A DNA stretch of 64,000 nucleotides, from positions 495,281 through 559,280 of the forward strand of contig VZDJ01000064.1 in assembly GCA_008694505.1 (NCBI GenBank). Direction: 5' to 3'. Positions 13,601 to 25,843 of the stretch are shown piece after piece. The stretch comes from Cyanoderma ruficeps. Lineage: Eukaryota; Chordata; Aves; Passeriformes; Timaliidae. Each line of letters starts with the position of its first letter. Positions within the stretch are counted from its first letter, which is position 1. Below the pieces are notes generated by a model, which made no database searches, was not told the origin of the DNA, and saw only the letters and a list, made by a program, of their open reading frames with translations. The translations under genes were made by a program, and so were the position numbers.

Positions 13601-16600
13601 TTTTCCAAATCTCCAGGTTATTAATTTTGACATGCCTTCTCCATGTGAAAAAGCTTTTCCTTTTAGTGGGCTTGACACTTTTCATGGCTTTCATTTCCAG
13701 CTTAAAGCCCACAAACACCACATTTGAAATTAAGAATTTGTCAGTTAACAGTCAGTTTTAGGAGCTTTTGCACTTAACACTCAAAAATAAACATCCTGAA
13801 GTAAACCACTAGCACAACCGCATGTTGACTGCAGACATCTCAAAGCTGAACTCATGCTTCCAGCAGCACTAGTGGAAGTATCAGAACTTACATAAGGAGG
13901 GGCTGAATAGCCATGCATTTTATCACCAGCACCTGATCTTCAAACACTTTGCCAGCCAGACTGCTACAGCTGCATGCTGAGTTTCAAAGGGAAAAAAAAA
14001 AAATCACTGGTCCACATCAAAAGATGAGAATTACATCATTTTATTTGTATCAAGGAACTGAATTAGATTCCTAAAAAGGTAAACAAATTAATTTATAAAG
14101 ACTCTTCAATTTTATTTTGAGCATATTATTACCATGCCAGCAAGTTTCTCCCTTCTTATAACTTAAAGCTAAGTAAACACTACTGAATTTTGGAGGCACC
14201 TATAGGAGGTTGAACCTATATTGACCTGTAACTGGGAATCCCATGTCTGTTTCCTTCACTGTTCACCACACACGTACACTAAACTTTCTGAGACCCAAAT
14301 ACCATTCCTGACAGGTAATGCATTTGCTCATTGGATCACTGAAGGTATTCCTAAAATGGCTCCAAATCCTGTCTCTCCCATTGACATGCCTCACACTGTC
14401 AGGCAGCCTCCCACTGTAGCAAGATGCAAAACAATGATAAAGGGCACAATCCATTTTTAAATAGACTAGTATGAACACACACCGTGCATGGAGCAAAGAG
14501 TGCTCTGCACAGCCCACTACAGCGGCTGACAAGGGAAAAGTTAAACAGGTCTGCATAATAACCATCAGTCAAGGAACTGCGCCAAGTGCTGTGCCATGGG
14601 ATGAACCCCAACAAGCAGAGAAGGACAGCCACACCTGGAACAGGCTGTTCATTCCTCTGAGAAGTAGCTCATGAGGGGAGAGCAGTTGATATTGTTTACT
14701 TAATTTCAGCAAGGTTTTTGACACCATGGCTCACAACATCCTCATACACAAATTCAGGAAGTGGGGAGTAAATGAGTGGACAGTGAGATTGATTGAGAAC
14801 TGGATGAATGGCAGATCCCAAAGGGTCAAAATCAGTGGCAAAGTTGGAGGCCTGTCTTTAGTTGTGTCTCCTAAGGTCCAACCCTAGGCCCTGAACTGTT
14901 TAACTTCATCCTTGACCTGTAAAAATGGGCAGATTTCTCCTCAGCAAATTCAGTTATGATGCTAAGCTGGGAGGAGAGACTGACATCCCTGAGTGCTGTG
15001 CAGCCCTTCAGAAGGACTTCAACAGGATGGAAAGACAGGCAGAGAAGAACCGTCTGAAATTCAGCAAAGGCGAGTGCAGGGTCCTGCTCCCAGGGAGGAA
15101 CAGCCCCAGGCACCAGCACAGCCTTGGGCTGCCCTGCTGGGGAGCAGCTCTGAGGAGAAGGACCGGGGGGTCCTGGTGGACAACAAGCTGTCCATGAGTC
15201 AGCAGTGTGTCCTGGTGGCCAAGAAGGCCAGTGGGATCCTGGGGACATTAGAAAGAGCATTGCCAGGAGGTCATGGAAGGTGATCCTGCCCTTGTACTCA
15301 GTCCTGGTTAGGCCTCACCTGGAGTGCTGTGTCCAGTTCTGGGCTCCTCAGGATGAGAGAGACATGGAGCTCCTGGAGTGGGTCCAGCAGAGGCTACAGA
15401 GATGATGAGGGGTCTGGGGCATTTCTCTTATGATGAAAGGCAGAGAGAGGTGGCACTGTTCAACATCAAGAAGAAACAACTATCTCATCAATGTATACAA
15501 GTATTGGAAGGAAGGGTGTCAAGATGATGGACCAGTGGTGGACCGTCTTCTCAGTGGTGCCAAGCAATAGGACAAGAGATAAAGGGCAGACACTGATGCA
15601 CAGGAAGTTCCACCTGAACATGAGAAAGAACTTTTCTGTGCAGGTGACCGTGCACTGGAACAGACTGCCTAGAGAAGTTTGGGATTTTCCCTCACTGGAG
15701 ATATTCAAGAACTGTCTGGACACAATCCTGTGAAATGTGCTCTGGGATGACACTGCTTGAGCAGGGAGGCTGGACCACATGACCCACTGTGGTCCCTTTG
15801 TATTTCACCCATTCTGTGATTCTGTGAAGATGACAGTTCTGGAAACACAAAACAGCACTAGTACTACCTCAGGTATTGCTATTGAAATAATGTAAAGAAA
15901 CATTTCCTCACTGACAGCTCATGCACTTACTTTGATTGTGCTGGTGGAGGCTGGTAAACACAAAGTGTTACGTGTTGTACTGGAATTAGATTAGTAACCA
16001 CTTTGCAAACAACACTTCAAAATTTAGCTTATACTTCTGACAGGGACATACAATGACCTTAGTACTAACCCCAGGATAGCAGGTCGGTGTCAGGGCTTTA
16101 CTCAGATGAAAATAATTTTAAAAATTCAGGTCTCAGAATACTGCTTAACATTTTGACAAACCAAGCAAAAGAAAAATGGATACCATACAGTTGGTGCAGA
16201 AGTTTTGGCTCAAACTGCCTGCTTTAGAGGCCTATATTTACCAGCTCAATAAAAAGATGGTAAATATTCAGCAATAAATGCATGCTACTACAGTTAAGAA
16301 ACATCTAATCAAAGAGCAAGAACCAGTGTGTGTTAAGAGCTAGTTATTATAGTGTGACCTTTTTTTAATGAACAATTTTCCTTACATAGTATCTGAATGA
16401 ACGGGTAGGGTTCCATACCTTCAAAACCTGTGTGAAAAAAGAACTAGAAAAGCCTCCCTCACCCCCACCTGTGCATAAATATCAGAACAGCTATTAAATG
16501 TAAGAAACTAAGCCCCAGTGTTCCTGTATCCGTGAATAAACTGTGGCCAAAACCAAGCAGGTTCATCAGCTACTTACAGAACACTTGCATTGCAATGTCA

Positions 16601-19600
16601 GTTTTAAAGAAAGCTGCATTTAAAAACACTTTATAGCTGTATGCTAAACAAGACAAAAAGACAAACATGATGGTCGGGCAGAAGGTAACCTTTACAAGAT
16701 CTAGCTGTGGATTCTATCTGTAAAGGCTGACTTAGTGCAAGTGATTTGAGGAGTACCATGTCCATCTCTGAGCACTCAAGACCTTCTTTAAATGCTGGAT
16801 TTTCTGCTGTTACTAAGGAGAAGACAAGGACTCTTTAAATATATCTGAATGCCAAGTAAAATTGTTCTTTGTAAGAACAATTGGGGAAAAAACAGATTGT
16901 CTTTCTTTGTCTAAGAACTTCACCCCAGAATAATATTAATTCTCCAGTTCTGCTAACAATAAAAGTGGCATATTGAAAAGGACCCTATAATACTCTTCAT
17001 CATTCCATCCCAGCAATAGAATTATTCTAGCTTTTGTTGCAGTCTGATTTTAAAAACTATAAATAATGTGGACAAAAGAGGAAGTTTTGTTTTTTTTAAA
17101 AAAAAATCCTATGTAACACTTAAGCTCACCAAATACATAATTCTCAGTAAAAACTACTTCAGATCTCAAGTGCCCATTAAGATCCATTGCAAGAGACATG
17201 GGGAGCATTTATATTCAGATATAAGGTTATCTGAGGGAATCTAGTGTTCATTGCTCATTTCACAAAATTCAGCCAAAATGGACTATTACTTAATCATGTA
17301 CTTCAGCACCTGTGTCTTTTCCATGAAAATGTCTCAAAGATCCTTTGAGTTTTACTATCATGCATAGCCAGAGATACTGTCTGAGCTGTGCAGTACTTCT
17401 GAGAACCATGAGTACCTAGGACTCAAATCAGCAGGACACTACCTATTCCCAAGCACTGCTAATTGTTTCTTGATAAAAATCAGTATTTCCATATGCCTGG
17501 ATGTAGAAAACGGACCTACACTCAAACATTGAAAAAGCATTTGGAAATCAGTATCCAGAAACTGAAAGTAAGCTAATCCAACAGAAGTGTTCCTGTCTAA
17601 TTGCAGGTTACTCTTAGTCACACAGAGTCAGTGAAAAACCCAAGAAGTGCAAAAGCATAGGTGTTCTGGTTAAAGGCAATCATCCAGCTATCTCCTTAGG
17701 ACCTCAGTTTACTGCATACAGTCATTTGAAAACAGAGATACACAGCACATATTATTGCATATGCTTATTTTTGTTGGCATGAAAAGTACCCTAAGATACC
17801 TGTCATGGCTGTGTACTCCACAGTAAGTCACACTGGACAAAACAGTGTTTTCTCCAACATCACATAGTACATTCTTTCAGAATTTTGTACAGACAAGCCA
17901 GGGCTAGCAGTCTGTTGGAAATGAACAGGCCTAAGAAGCATGACTAAGAATTGTGAGAACACATGTCAAAGATGATTTATTTCACCAACACTTCACTGTA
18001 AAGTGTTGACCATTAAAAGCTTATTCTTCAGTTCTCAAAACTCAGGGAAGATCTCATAATATGTCCTATTACAAGAAGAGCTTCAAGATTAACTATGGAT
18101 CCAAGACTACAGGATATTATTTACAGAATAGGTAATTTAAAAACACTTTAAAAACCCAAATTCAATACCCAGAAATATTACCTGTTATGGTTTGGGCTGA
18201 GCGAGTTTTTTGTTTGTTTGTTTGTTTGGGTTTGGCTGTGGTGTTGTTTTGTTTCACTACAAAATACAGAATTCAAAGGGGAAAAAATACCATTTCTCAA
18301 TAAGCTGAGATTCAACCTGGTGGACAGCCAGAAAACACCTTTCCAGACCTGAGCTTCAAAACTGACAAGCAAAGTTTGATAGGGATAGGTCTAAGTTCTG
18401 GCCTTTTTAAACACTTCCCACTAGAATAAACAGATGCTGCTGTAGTAAAAGGTAGGTCTATCCCACCTGTAGTTGCCCTTCCCTGGTGCACACCCCTGTA
18501 TTTGCAATCAGCTAGGTTACAGTACTGACACAGCTCACTGCACAAGCATTGGTGCTGTAGCAGGCAAGCGGAAGAAGCAGCGCTTGTCTTCTGTGGGTCC
18601 TACCACTTGGTGGCAAGATCTGTTAAAATTTAATAACTGGGATGTTGACAAAGAGCACAACCACAAACACCAACACAACAGTGCCTGTGAATCGTCTGCA
18701 TGTATGTGGAAGAAGAAAAACCTGAGAGGAGCCATGTATTTCAAGTTCTCCCCTCCCACTGCAGAAAACAAGTGATGCAGTCTGCTTAAGTCAGCTAACT
18801 TGACAACTCTAACTAAAAAAACTGGAAATCATCACTAGTTACTGGAAATGTCAATATATGCTTATCAGGCAATCCAGCATCATCTATTGCATGTTTAAAC
18901 AGTACCTTCCTAGACTGATTTTTTAACGATGACTGGCATTCATCACTACTTGCCACCAAAGAAGCATATCAGAGTGCAGTCTGTTGCCAGAAGCATGATT
19001 GTGATGCAGGCCCAGAAAATCAATATCGTATTGAAACACAGTTCCATTACTTCACCAAATGGAGTAATGCCACTACCAGGACCCTGTGCAGATAAAACAG
19101 AGCTTAACACTGCATTGTGCAAGGACCAGGTAGAATAAACCCAGAGCTCCCTCTAGCCTCTTCTCCCCTCTAGTATTTCTGTCCTGAACACAATACTAAT
19201 TTTGGTGGATCTCACATGGCTGAGCCTTGGGAAATATAAAAAACTTGAAACAGGATGGGGAAAAAAAGTCCACCATCAAAACTGGATATAAAAGCAGATT
19301 TTTCATAATGCAATGTTTTCACACCCATTACACCTTACCTTTAGGACTGAATATATCTGAAAAAGCCTTGCAGGGAGAACAGCACAAAAACCGAACTAGA
19401 AACCATGCATTTCAAAAAAATTTTTTACAGAAAGCTTTCACCTAAATAGGGTTTTAAATAGGGTATTTAAATACATGTTTCATGGTATCCTTAGAAAAGA
19501 AAAAAAAAAGAAGAAGAGGTAGACTGGAGTTTTTTTCCACCTTAAATAATACAGAATACTTTGTTTCTTTGTTCATTGTCAGAGTTAACTGTTACTAACA

Positions 19601-22600
19601 CTATAACAACACACATGGGCAAGCCTAAGAGTCTTCTCCAATGCAGAACTCTCTCAGATACAAAGTGTACATTAGTAAAACACTGGCACATATACATATT
19701 TTCATGCAAGGTCCATTCCAGACCTAGTCACAGCCTGGCTGGGTATGAACACACCACACTGATTTCCTTGCTAAGCACTTATTAATTTTTAACTTCTGGA
19801 CTAGCAGAGACCTCGGTCCTTGGTAATCACTTCAGGCCTCAACAGCTTCTAAATTACAGATATCTAAAGGAGAAGAAAAACTAAGTTCTAGTCAGGTTGA
19901 ACTATCGGCATTTTTTATATGGTCTGGAATACCTTGGAAAACCATAGCCTCAACTAAAACAGTGTCCAAGGCACCGATACTAATGAGAAACTACCAGAAA
20001 ATTAGAGTTACATAATAAGATAATGCTCTTCTCTGAAGTATACTAGCACATAGACACAGATTTGATAGGCAATGATTTAAAGAGTGATTAGCTAAGAGTC
20101 TTAAATCAAATTAATGAGACAATCATAAAGAATAAATGTTTTGTAACAACAATTCCCATAAAAGTGATAGCTAAATCCTACTTAAAACTTCTATTAACTA
20201 GCAGGCAGAAATACTCTGCTCAGGTCTAGTTAAGTGCCATTGCCTTCTCTGATTAGAAGTGCTGACCTGTTACAGAAGTACAAGCCATTGCAATCTCTGT
20301 TGCTCCAAGACTGTGTATTTTTTTGGATACTGGCTCAACATCAAGTTGAGTCCTGCAAAGATAATAGCAACTGTGGTACAGCAAGCACTGTTTTGGAAAA
20401 ATAAATCACAAGAAGACACACACATCTGATGCTTGCCTTGAGACACTGAGAATAAAAATAATCTCAACATGATGAATTGTAAGGACTGAAATGTTTATTT
20501 TCAGCAGTAGTATTTTTCCTAGAGGGTTGGCCTATAAATTTTTAATAATGCAAGGAAGTACCAAAACAGATCAATTGCAACCTTAAGTCATTACAGACAC
20601 CTTCACTAGATCAGCAATTACCCCCCCATGATGGTCAGAACACTTATTTATGTTTTGCCAGGCCAGAATATCTAGTTCAGATTTCCCATGCTTGTTTCGA
20701 AGTCATAAGGTGACTGTGACAGAATATAATTTAAGCATAGTAGAGGTCTACACATATTGTTCTCTGAAAAGTAGTTTATTAACCATTTCAGGCTGACCTA
20801 CATCCAGTCTGTATTGGTACTTATACATTACTAATTCTTTACAGATAATCAAGTTTTGTTAGTGTTATCTGAAGAACTTGTTAGACTCTCTATTCTGCTA
20901 CAGAAGACAGCATAAACTACTTTGTTGCCATTGCTTTCACACAATAAGCATCTCATTTTACCCCTGAGACAGCAAGATGGCCAGGAATTGCAGTAATGCT
21001 GAACTACTGCCAAGAAGCTACACTTTCCACTCTACTATCTGCAGTATTTCTGTGCAGCACAACTGATGGAAGTGTTGGTAAAACAAAGTTTTGGGAAAGC
21101 TATCATTAAATCTTGTGGGAAGAAAAACAGGTTAAAGAATTTGAGTCTGGACAAATCCAATGATCAATAACACTTCTGGCTCCCAATAGCTTTATGGTGC
21201 TCATGTCTTGTTACCTAGATACAAAAAGCAAACTGAAACATTTCAGGACAAGACTGTAGTTTTTCCTATTTAAAGAAATGTGTTTGACTAACTGCACATA
21301 CTTCTAATAGTGTAAGATCTAGGAGTGGATCAACCAGATGCAGACTACCAAAAGTTAAAATACTTATTTCTAGGCAAGTGCAGCACTAACAAGTATACTC
21401 TAAAATACTAATTTTCTCAATATTCTCCAGCCAACTTAAGAGCCCTAGTATTCTAATTCTGCCATCTCAAACTGACATGTATCATAACCACTTTTACAAA
21501 GATAACATACTAAATACAGTCCAACAAAACTGAAGATAAAGCCTTTATAAAGACACCTTGATTAACATGACATGACAAAGATGGGCACATCTTCCAGAAG
21601 CTTTTACCTTGTAATTCCTTACAATTCAGCATGAATGATGGGAAAAGCAAGTAGTAAATTTAGGTATTTGTCCACAGCCATCATGTAAAGGCCATCTTGT
21701 GAAGTAGTTACGGAAAGACTACCCATCAATAAATCAGGAATTGATACTAGATATTACATTTAATAGGACATCAGTTTCTGCATCCCTACCAGAATTCATA
21801 GCTGTCCAGTTTCCCCATCATGTCTGGAAAGAAGTGTATTCATTCCAGCCTAAACAACAACTGCATCACTGTCTATGCGTCCCCTTTTTCACAGACTGAA
21901 GTACAAGCAGTACCAATGACAAGAAAAACACAGCAACAGTTCCAACTTGTAACACAGCACTTACCTGCTCAATGCATACAATAGCCTAAGCTGCCAATAT
22001 AAATCCCAAGTATGCTTTAGAGCTGTTACTTGAGGATTTCAATGCAGACTTCTGTTCAAAAAAGACTGCAATACTGACAATGAACACGTGAATACATGTT
22101 TATCAACTAGGACAGAACATAGTTTTTACACAAAATCCATGTTTCCCTATTAAAGGATGCTATAACATATGTGCCAAATCCAACAAAAGGTTGTCCACAG
22201 TGGTTATATCACTTAACAGTAGCTATTGATAAGATCTTGTCTTTATGCAACAGGAAGGAGGAACTGGGAGAAGTGAGCCAGACTAGCAGACAGAGAAACA
22301 AGACTGGACATCTTGTGTGCCTGGACTGTATAATGCACAGGGCTTGATACACTTACCTTCTGTGAGAGGAGAGATATGCACAGACATACAGGATACAGCA
22401 CTAAGAAAGTGTCCTGAACTACTCTACAATTCTCCAGTTTCGAGTTTCCCTAAAAAATATTTAATAGCAGCACTGGCCCAAAGCTCAGCTACTCACCAGT
22501 TGGTTTCCACCACACACCCAGTGCAAAATTACCTGGCTTGCCTGATGGTATTGCAGGTGCCAAACGGCCTGAACTATACCAGCAGAACAGTGAATTCTTC

Positions 22601-24692
22601 ATTATAGGAAAGGAGAGTAAGAAAGCCCCTGCTGGTTTGGCAAGCCAACTTCACCCCNCCCCCCAAGTTTCCTGTGTTCTAACCATTGAAATAGGTGAGC
22701 TCTCCACCAGTCAGGGACTACAAGATCAGTCTACAAGCTACACCATAGCAGTACCCATTAAACACTGAATACAATACACAGATCATCATGTGACCCAGGT
22801 ACATTGTATTACCAATGATTTTGCAACTTTCTCCTAGAATACTCAATTTTTAGACCTTAGTAGAGTATAGAGTATCAACCATTGAATTAAATTCCCAGTG
22901 CACCCTGGTGTAGAAATATTCTGAAATCCACAGGCACTTTCATTTAGAAATTAATACAAAAAAATTGTGGAATCAAGCTTCTGCTCTGAACAGTAACAAA
23001 TGTCTGATACTTAACCATGGATCCACTAAGTAGGTGCTGGCCCTGGGTTGGGTGTGCTCACTCAGATTTAGAGAGATGTGGGCTTATCAGCAACACTTCC
23101 TACATTTTGGGGTATGTCCTCCTTATTAGAAGGTGGTCTGCAAAGGAATTCTATATTGCAATAACCCAAAGCATACTGTCTAAAATGTCTTTAAAATGTT
23201 TGCTAGCAAGTTAGTCTTCTTGACCCTCATGTGCCAAGACACTACCCAAGTCATCACACCAACAACTGTGATTTTTAAGATTATTTCAACTCTCTACAGA
23301 TAGGGACTTATACTGTTTATTAAGAAGCTATGACACTAAAACACCTGGAGAACTGGAGTTCTGGAGACTAAATGTTTGCTCCTCTTCAACAGTTCAGTGA
23401 ATTTGTAATATGATATGCTTAACTCAAATATCTACAAACACAGTACTGATTTTAAATCAATGAGAAGGTTTCCATTATTTTAATTTTACATAATCCTGTG
23501 TCTGACTAGCAATTTTAACCATATATCCCAAAAAATTATAATATCATTTCGACTTTTGGGAGAAACATCACTTCCTTGAGTATGTAGACAGCTGCAAGTT
23601 TGGGTTTATTCTGTGTGAATTTTTTAATGGAACGGAAGACAACAGAAAAATAAAAACTAGCCTAAGAAGCAAGGAATCATTCCCTCCTATATCACGACCT
23701 GTGACCCCCAGTGATAGGACAGAGACAAGGATGCAGCTGTTATCACCACATACACAAGGAAGTTAATAAATTGAAGAATTCAAATGTCCTAAACAGCCTC
23801 AGGACACATCTGTAACTCCCGTAGTAACAGGCAAATTTCACATCTGAATTCCTAAATGACAAAAATACAAATGACGTGATTTGCAACTTTTGTAGACTTT
23901 GAACTATTATCAAATTTTATTAAACCAGCATCTTTCTAATGTTCTGAAAATCTGCCTCCACCTTGCAGTTTGCCAGATCATACCAGGTTTCTGTTGCTTT
24001 GGAACATGGATGAGTTTCCATTCCACTGTCAGACAAGCCTGGTAGCATGGACTATTTTTTCAAATCACTATACAAATTCCTAAGGATACAACTGTGGAAA
24101 GTTTTCATATGTCACATATTTTTCTACAAATTTATATGACATCTGACTAATTTTATAGATTTTATTACTTCTCATTTCCTTAAGCTCTCAAGTGGTTTTC
24201 CCTAGTTTACTAGGGAACCTGCTGTGAAGCCGATTTCCTTAGAGCCTTCAATTTATTGAGAAATTCCCACGTTGTCGGATATTCTCTGAAGACTCCAAAA
24301 GAGTGAAACCGAGCCTTCGCTGCTCTGGAATTTCACCCTAGCGCACCGAGTTTAAAGCACCCGTTTTCAGGACTGAACACTGCCTGACAACCCGGGAAAG
24401 GTCCTCACGGTGGGGAACTGGGAGCCGAGACAGCTCTTCCAGAATTCCGATGTGGCTACGGCGGAGACAAACCTCTGCAGATCGCTGTGCGCCCCTCACG
24501 GATCGCACTGCTCTCCCCTCGCCGGGCTGATGCACGGCACCGACTGCAGCAGGATTCCTGCTGCTGGCGCACCCCGCCAGAGAGACCCCTCGACTCCGTG
24601 CGCATGCAGCAGCGCCCACGGCTCCGCGGGCGGCCGCTCCCACCCCCAGCCCCGCCACCAGCCCGGCGGCCCCCGCGACATCCTTACCCCAT
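1495..24692 (-). CDS. HOMER1: HOMER1 5' coding portion (exons 1-2), partial gene
   Basis: Joining minus-strand 24692-24688 (ATGGG) to 1651-1495 gives an uninterrupted 54-residue N-terminus beginning [15 protein letters not shown], which I recognise as vertebrate HOMER1. Homer proteins are postsynaptic-density scaffolds. Their N-terminal EVH1 domain binds proline-rich PPxxF-type ligands (group I mGluRs, IP3 and ryanodine receptors, SHANK), and the C-terminal coiled coil, not in this window, tetramerises. Seen here: the first half of EVH1, including F14 and the ligand-contacting W24. The rest of EVH1 and the coiled coil lie to the left of base 1. Splice sites are canonical: donor GTAAGG after exon 1, acceptor CCTTCAG before exon 2, donor GTAAAT after exon 2. 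The start codon sits in an ideal Kozak context (GCCGCCATGG). Identity is secure; HOMER2 and HOMER3 differ in this stretch. Confidence 0.96.
2398..3558 (+). mobile_element. CR1 LINE, 5'-truncated copy
   Basis: About 1.16 kb of degenerate non-LTR retrotransposon in plus orientation, antisense to HOMER1. It starts in the reverse-transcriptase region: a decayed [15 protein letters not shown] stretch near 2475-2510 resembles the family's SKAFDTVxHNIL. It passes through the ORF2 C-terminal part ([10 protein letters not shown] near 2730; GCTGCATCCAGAGCAGTGTG near 2970), and then the typical 3' region (agacactggaacaggttgcc near 3380). It ends at a CR1-type tail, CTATTCTATGATAC. Many stops and frameshifts; not active. 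The longest antisense open frame (2760-3431) is an artefact of this repeat. Confidence 0.92.
5637..5725 (-). mobile_element. CR1 3'-end fragment
   Basis: Plus-strand ATCACAGAATAAACTGAGTT followed by GGAAGGGATCCTCAAGGACC and a TCCAACTG-type motif is the reverse complement of the conserved CR1 3' terminus. Only about 90 bases remain, in sense orientation relative to HOMER1. Confidence 0.8.
8283..8348. repeat. 33-base tandem duplication
   Basis: Two adjacent near-identical units starting GACTATGACTTCAGATTTTG at 8283 and GACTATTACTTCAGATTTTG at 8316, both continuing into CTTTTTGTC. The period is 33 bases. A local duplication inside HOMER1 intron 1, with no wider array. Confidence 0.85.
9500..9958 (+). 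mobile_element. CR1 LINE 3' fragment
   Basis: Decayed CR1 3' portion in plus orientation. Recognisable pieces are GGTGAAGGGACTGGAGCATA (near 9541), GCTGAAAGGAGACCTGATCA (near 9628), and ACTCGGTGATCTTACAGGTC followed by TTTTCCAACCTTAACAATAC at the 3' end. It appears to belong to a different, older-looking subfamily than the copies at 14.7 and 32.6 kb. Confidence 0.87.
14668..15828 (+). mobile_element. CR1 LINE, 5'-truncated copy with RT remnant
   Basis: About 1.16 kb in plus orientation. The 5' end encodes a clear reverse-transcriptase fragment, [20 protein letters not shown] (from about 14706), followed by [10 protein letters not shown]. This continues through the ORF2 C-terminus (CAGCAGTGTGTCCTGGTGGC near 15200; CACCTGGAGTGCTGTGTCCA near 15315). 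It closes with the non-coding 3' region (CACTGGAACAGACTGCCTAG near 15651) and the tail CCATTCTGTGATTCTGTGA. Stops (for example TAG at 14886) and frame changes show it is dead. The 5' limit is approximate. Confidence 0.93.
18206..18229. repeat. (GTTT)n microsatellite
   Basis: A short run of GTTT/TTTG tetranucleotides inside HOMER1 intron 1, flanked by T-rich and G/T-rich sequence. Probably length-polymorphic. Confidence 0.75.
24688..24692 (-). CDS. HOMER1: HOMER1 coding exon 1 (ATGGG)
   Basis: Minus-strand GCCGCCATGGG followed by the strong donor GTAAGG. Only Met1 and two bases of Gly2 are coded here, and the codon is completed by the first G of exon 2. Phase agreement with exon 2 (ATG GG/G GAG CAA) and the Kozak context support this start. 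Without splicing the frame would read ATG GGG TAA and stop after two residues. The non-coding part of the exon extends to higher coordinates into the CpG island. Confidence 0.92.
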
Positions 24693-25810
24693 GGCGGCCG
24701 GCAGCGCCTGGCACCGGTGGTGCCGCGTCCCAGGGGCGCTCCTCGCCGCGCCGGCAGCTCTGCAGCCCCGTGGCGGCGGGGCCGCTGCTCTGGGCTCGCC
24801 GCAGCTGCCGGGGGCCGAGCGGGGCCGCCCGCGCCCTAGGGAGCGCCCCCCGCGGGCCGGGCTCCCATGGCCACCGGCCCCGCCGGGCGCCCGCAGGCAG
24901 CGGCTCCGGCCCCCGGGCGGGCGGCAGCGGTGGCTTCGGGGGCGGATGGGTCCCCTCCTGCAGGCGAACGGGGAGGCGCTCGCCTTCTCCGCGAGGGACT
25001 GGCGGCGGCTGCGGCGCTTCTCGCCGGGACGTGCGCGGCCGCGGAGGGCTCCGTGTGCCTCAGAGGCGGAGCGGGATGGGGCAGGCGGTGCGCACAGAGC
25101 TCCACGCCGCCGCTCCCCCTAGCACCGCCGCCAGCAGCGTGGCGGGCACGGATGCATTTTCCCGAGAAGGCAGAGCGAGCCGTGGCACCGGCGCTGGCAT
25201 CGGACTCCCGGCGAGAGGCCGCTACCGACGAGATGCGGCCGCACGTCGCCCGCGGACACCGGGGCGCCGCTTTCCCCCGATCCGCCCGCCCGCCCACCCC
25301 CGGCTGCGGAGATGCGGGGCACCGCTCCTCCTTCCCGCGGCTGCGGGCCCGCTCCTCGCCGTCACGCCTTCTTCTGCAGCGAGCGGGCGGGCATCGTCCT
25401 GGGGCGCGGTGGATCGGTCACTGACAGCGGGCGGCGGGAGGGGCTGCCGCCGCCGAACCCGCGCTGTTCTGCGGCGGGGCCGAGGGCTCAGCCCCGCCGG
25501 TGGGACAGAGGGAGGGAGCGATGGCCGCCTCAGGCGGTGCCCGGCTGCTCCGGCGCCACCGAGCCGCTGCCTGTGCCCGCTCGCATCCCCCGCCTCCGCC
25601 TCACACCTCCGGCACCGCCCGCTCGTCCCCTCGCGGCGGGCAGGCGCAGCCGCCGCGCGGAGCCCGCTCCTCCGTCCCGCTCCTCCTTCCCGGCAAACAG
25701 GGAGGGAAGGGAAGAGGCCAGAAGAGCGGAGTGGAGCCGCGCCCTGCCCTACAGCCCCGCGCCGCACGCGGCCAGTGCGCTCCTGCCCGCGGCGGCACCT
25801 GCTCGCTCTG
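24693..25810 (-). other. HOMER1: Probable HOMER1 5' untranslated leader
   Basis: Very GC-rich segment between the HOMER1 ATG and the TATA-like box at 25834-25841. If that box is used, transcription would start near 25.80-25.81 kb and the leader would be about 1.1 kb, unspliced as far as I can see. It contains several minus-strand upstream ATGs. One at 24868 opens a 10-codon reading frame ending in TAG. Another at 25157 opens a 12-codon frame ending near 25119. Such a leader would be expected to dampen translation. The exact 5' end cannot be fixed from sequence; an alternative start further upstream, using the TA-rich motif at 25953-25962, is possible. Confidence 0.55.
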
Positions 25811-25833
25811 CCTCCATCCTCCGCCTGGGGAGC

Positions 25834-25841
25834 TTTAAATA
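25834..25841 (-). promoter_or_regulatory. HOMER1: TATA-like box for HOMER1
   Basis: Plus-strand TTTAAATA reads TATTTAAA on the HOMER1 strand, an isolated TA-rich octamer inside otherwise GC-rich DNA. It lies just downstream (in the HOMER1 sense) of the CRE cluster, so initiation about 25-30 bases further on, near 25805, is a reasonable guess. No experimental start site is available here. Confidence 0.5.
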
Positions 25842-25843
25842 GA

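Larger units (their letters stand above)
1652..24687 (-). other. HOMER1: HOMER1 intron 1
   Basis: 23,036-base first intron bounded by GTAAGG (24687-24682) and CCTTCAG (1658-1652). Between the repeats listed separately it is AT-rich, non-repetitive sequence in which I recognise no exon, RNA gene or conserved protein fragment. Long first introns are usual for HOMER1. One ambiguous base (n) occurs at 22658 within a C run. Short open frames here look random. Confidence 0.85.

Noticed and set aside
18473..18775. 100-codon plus-strand frame with basic patches (GKRKKQR) in HOMER1 intron 1
   Set aside because: No similarity recognised, an antisense frame is also open, and there is no splice or promoter context; consistent with chance.
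22658..22658. Ambiguous base in a C run (a second at 38392 in G-rich DNA)
   Set aside because: Sequencing or assembly uncertainty in homopolymer/GC-rich DNA, not biology.
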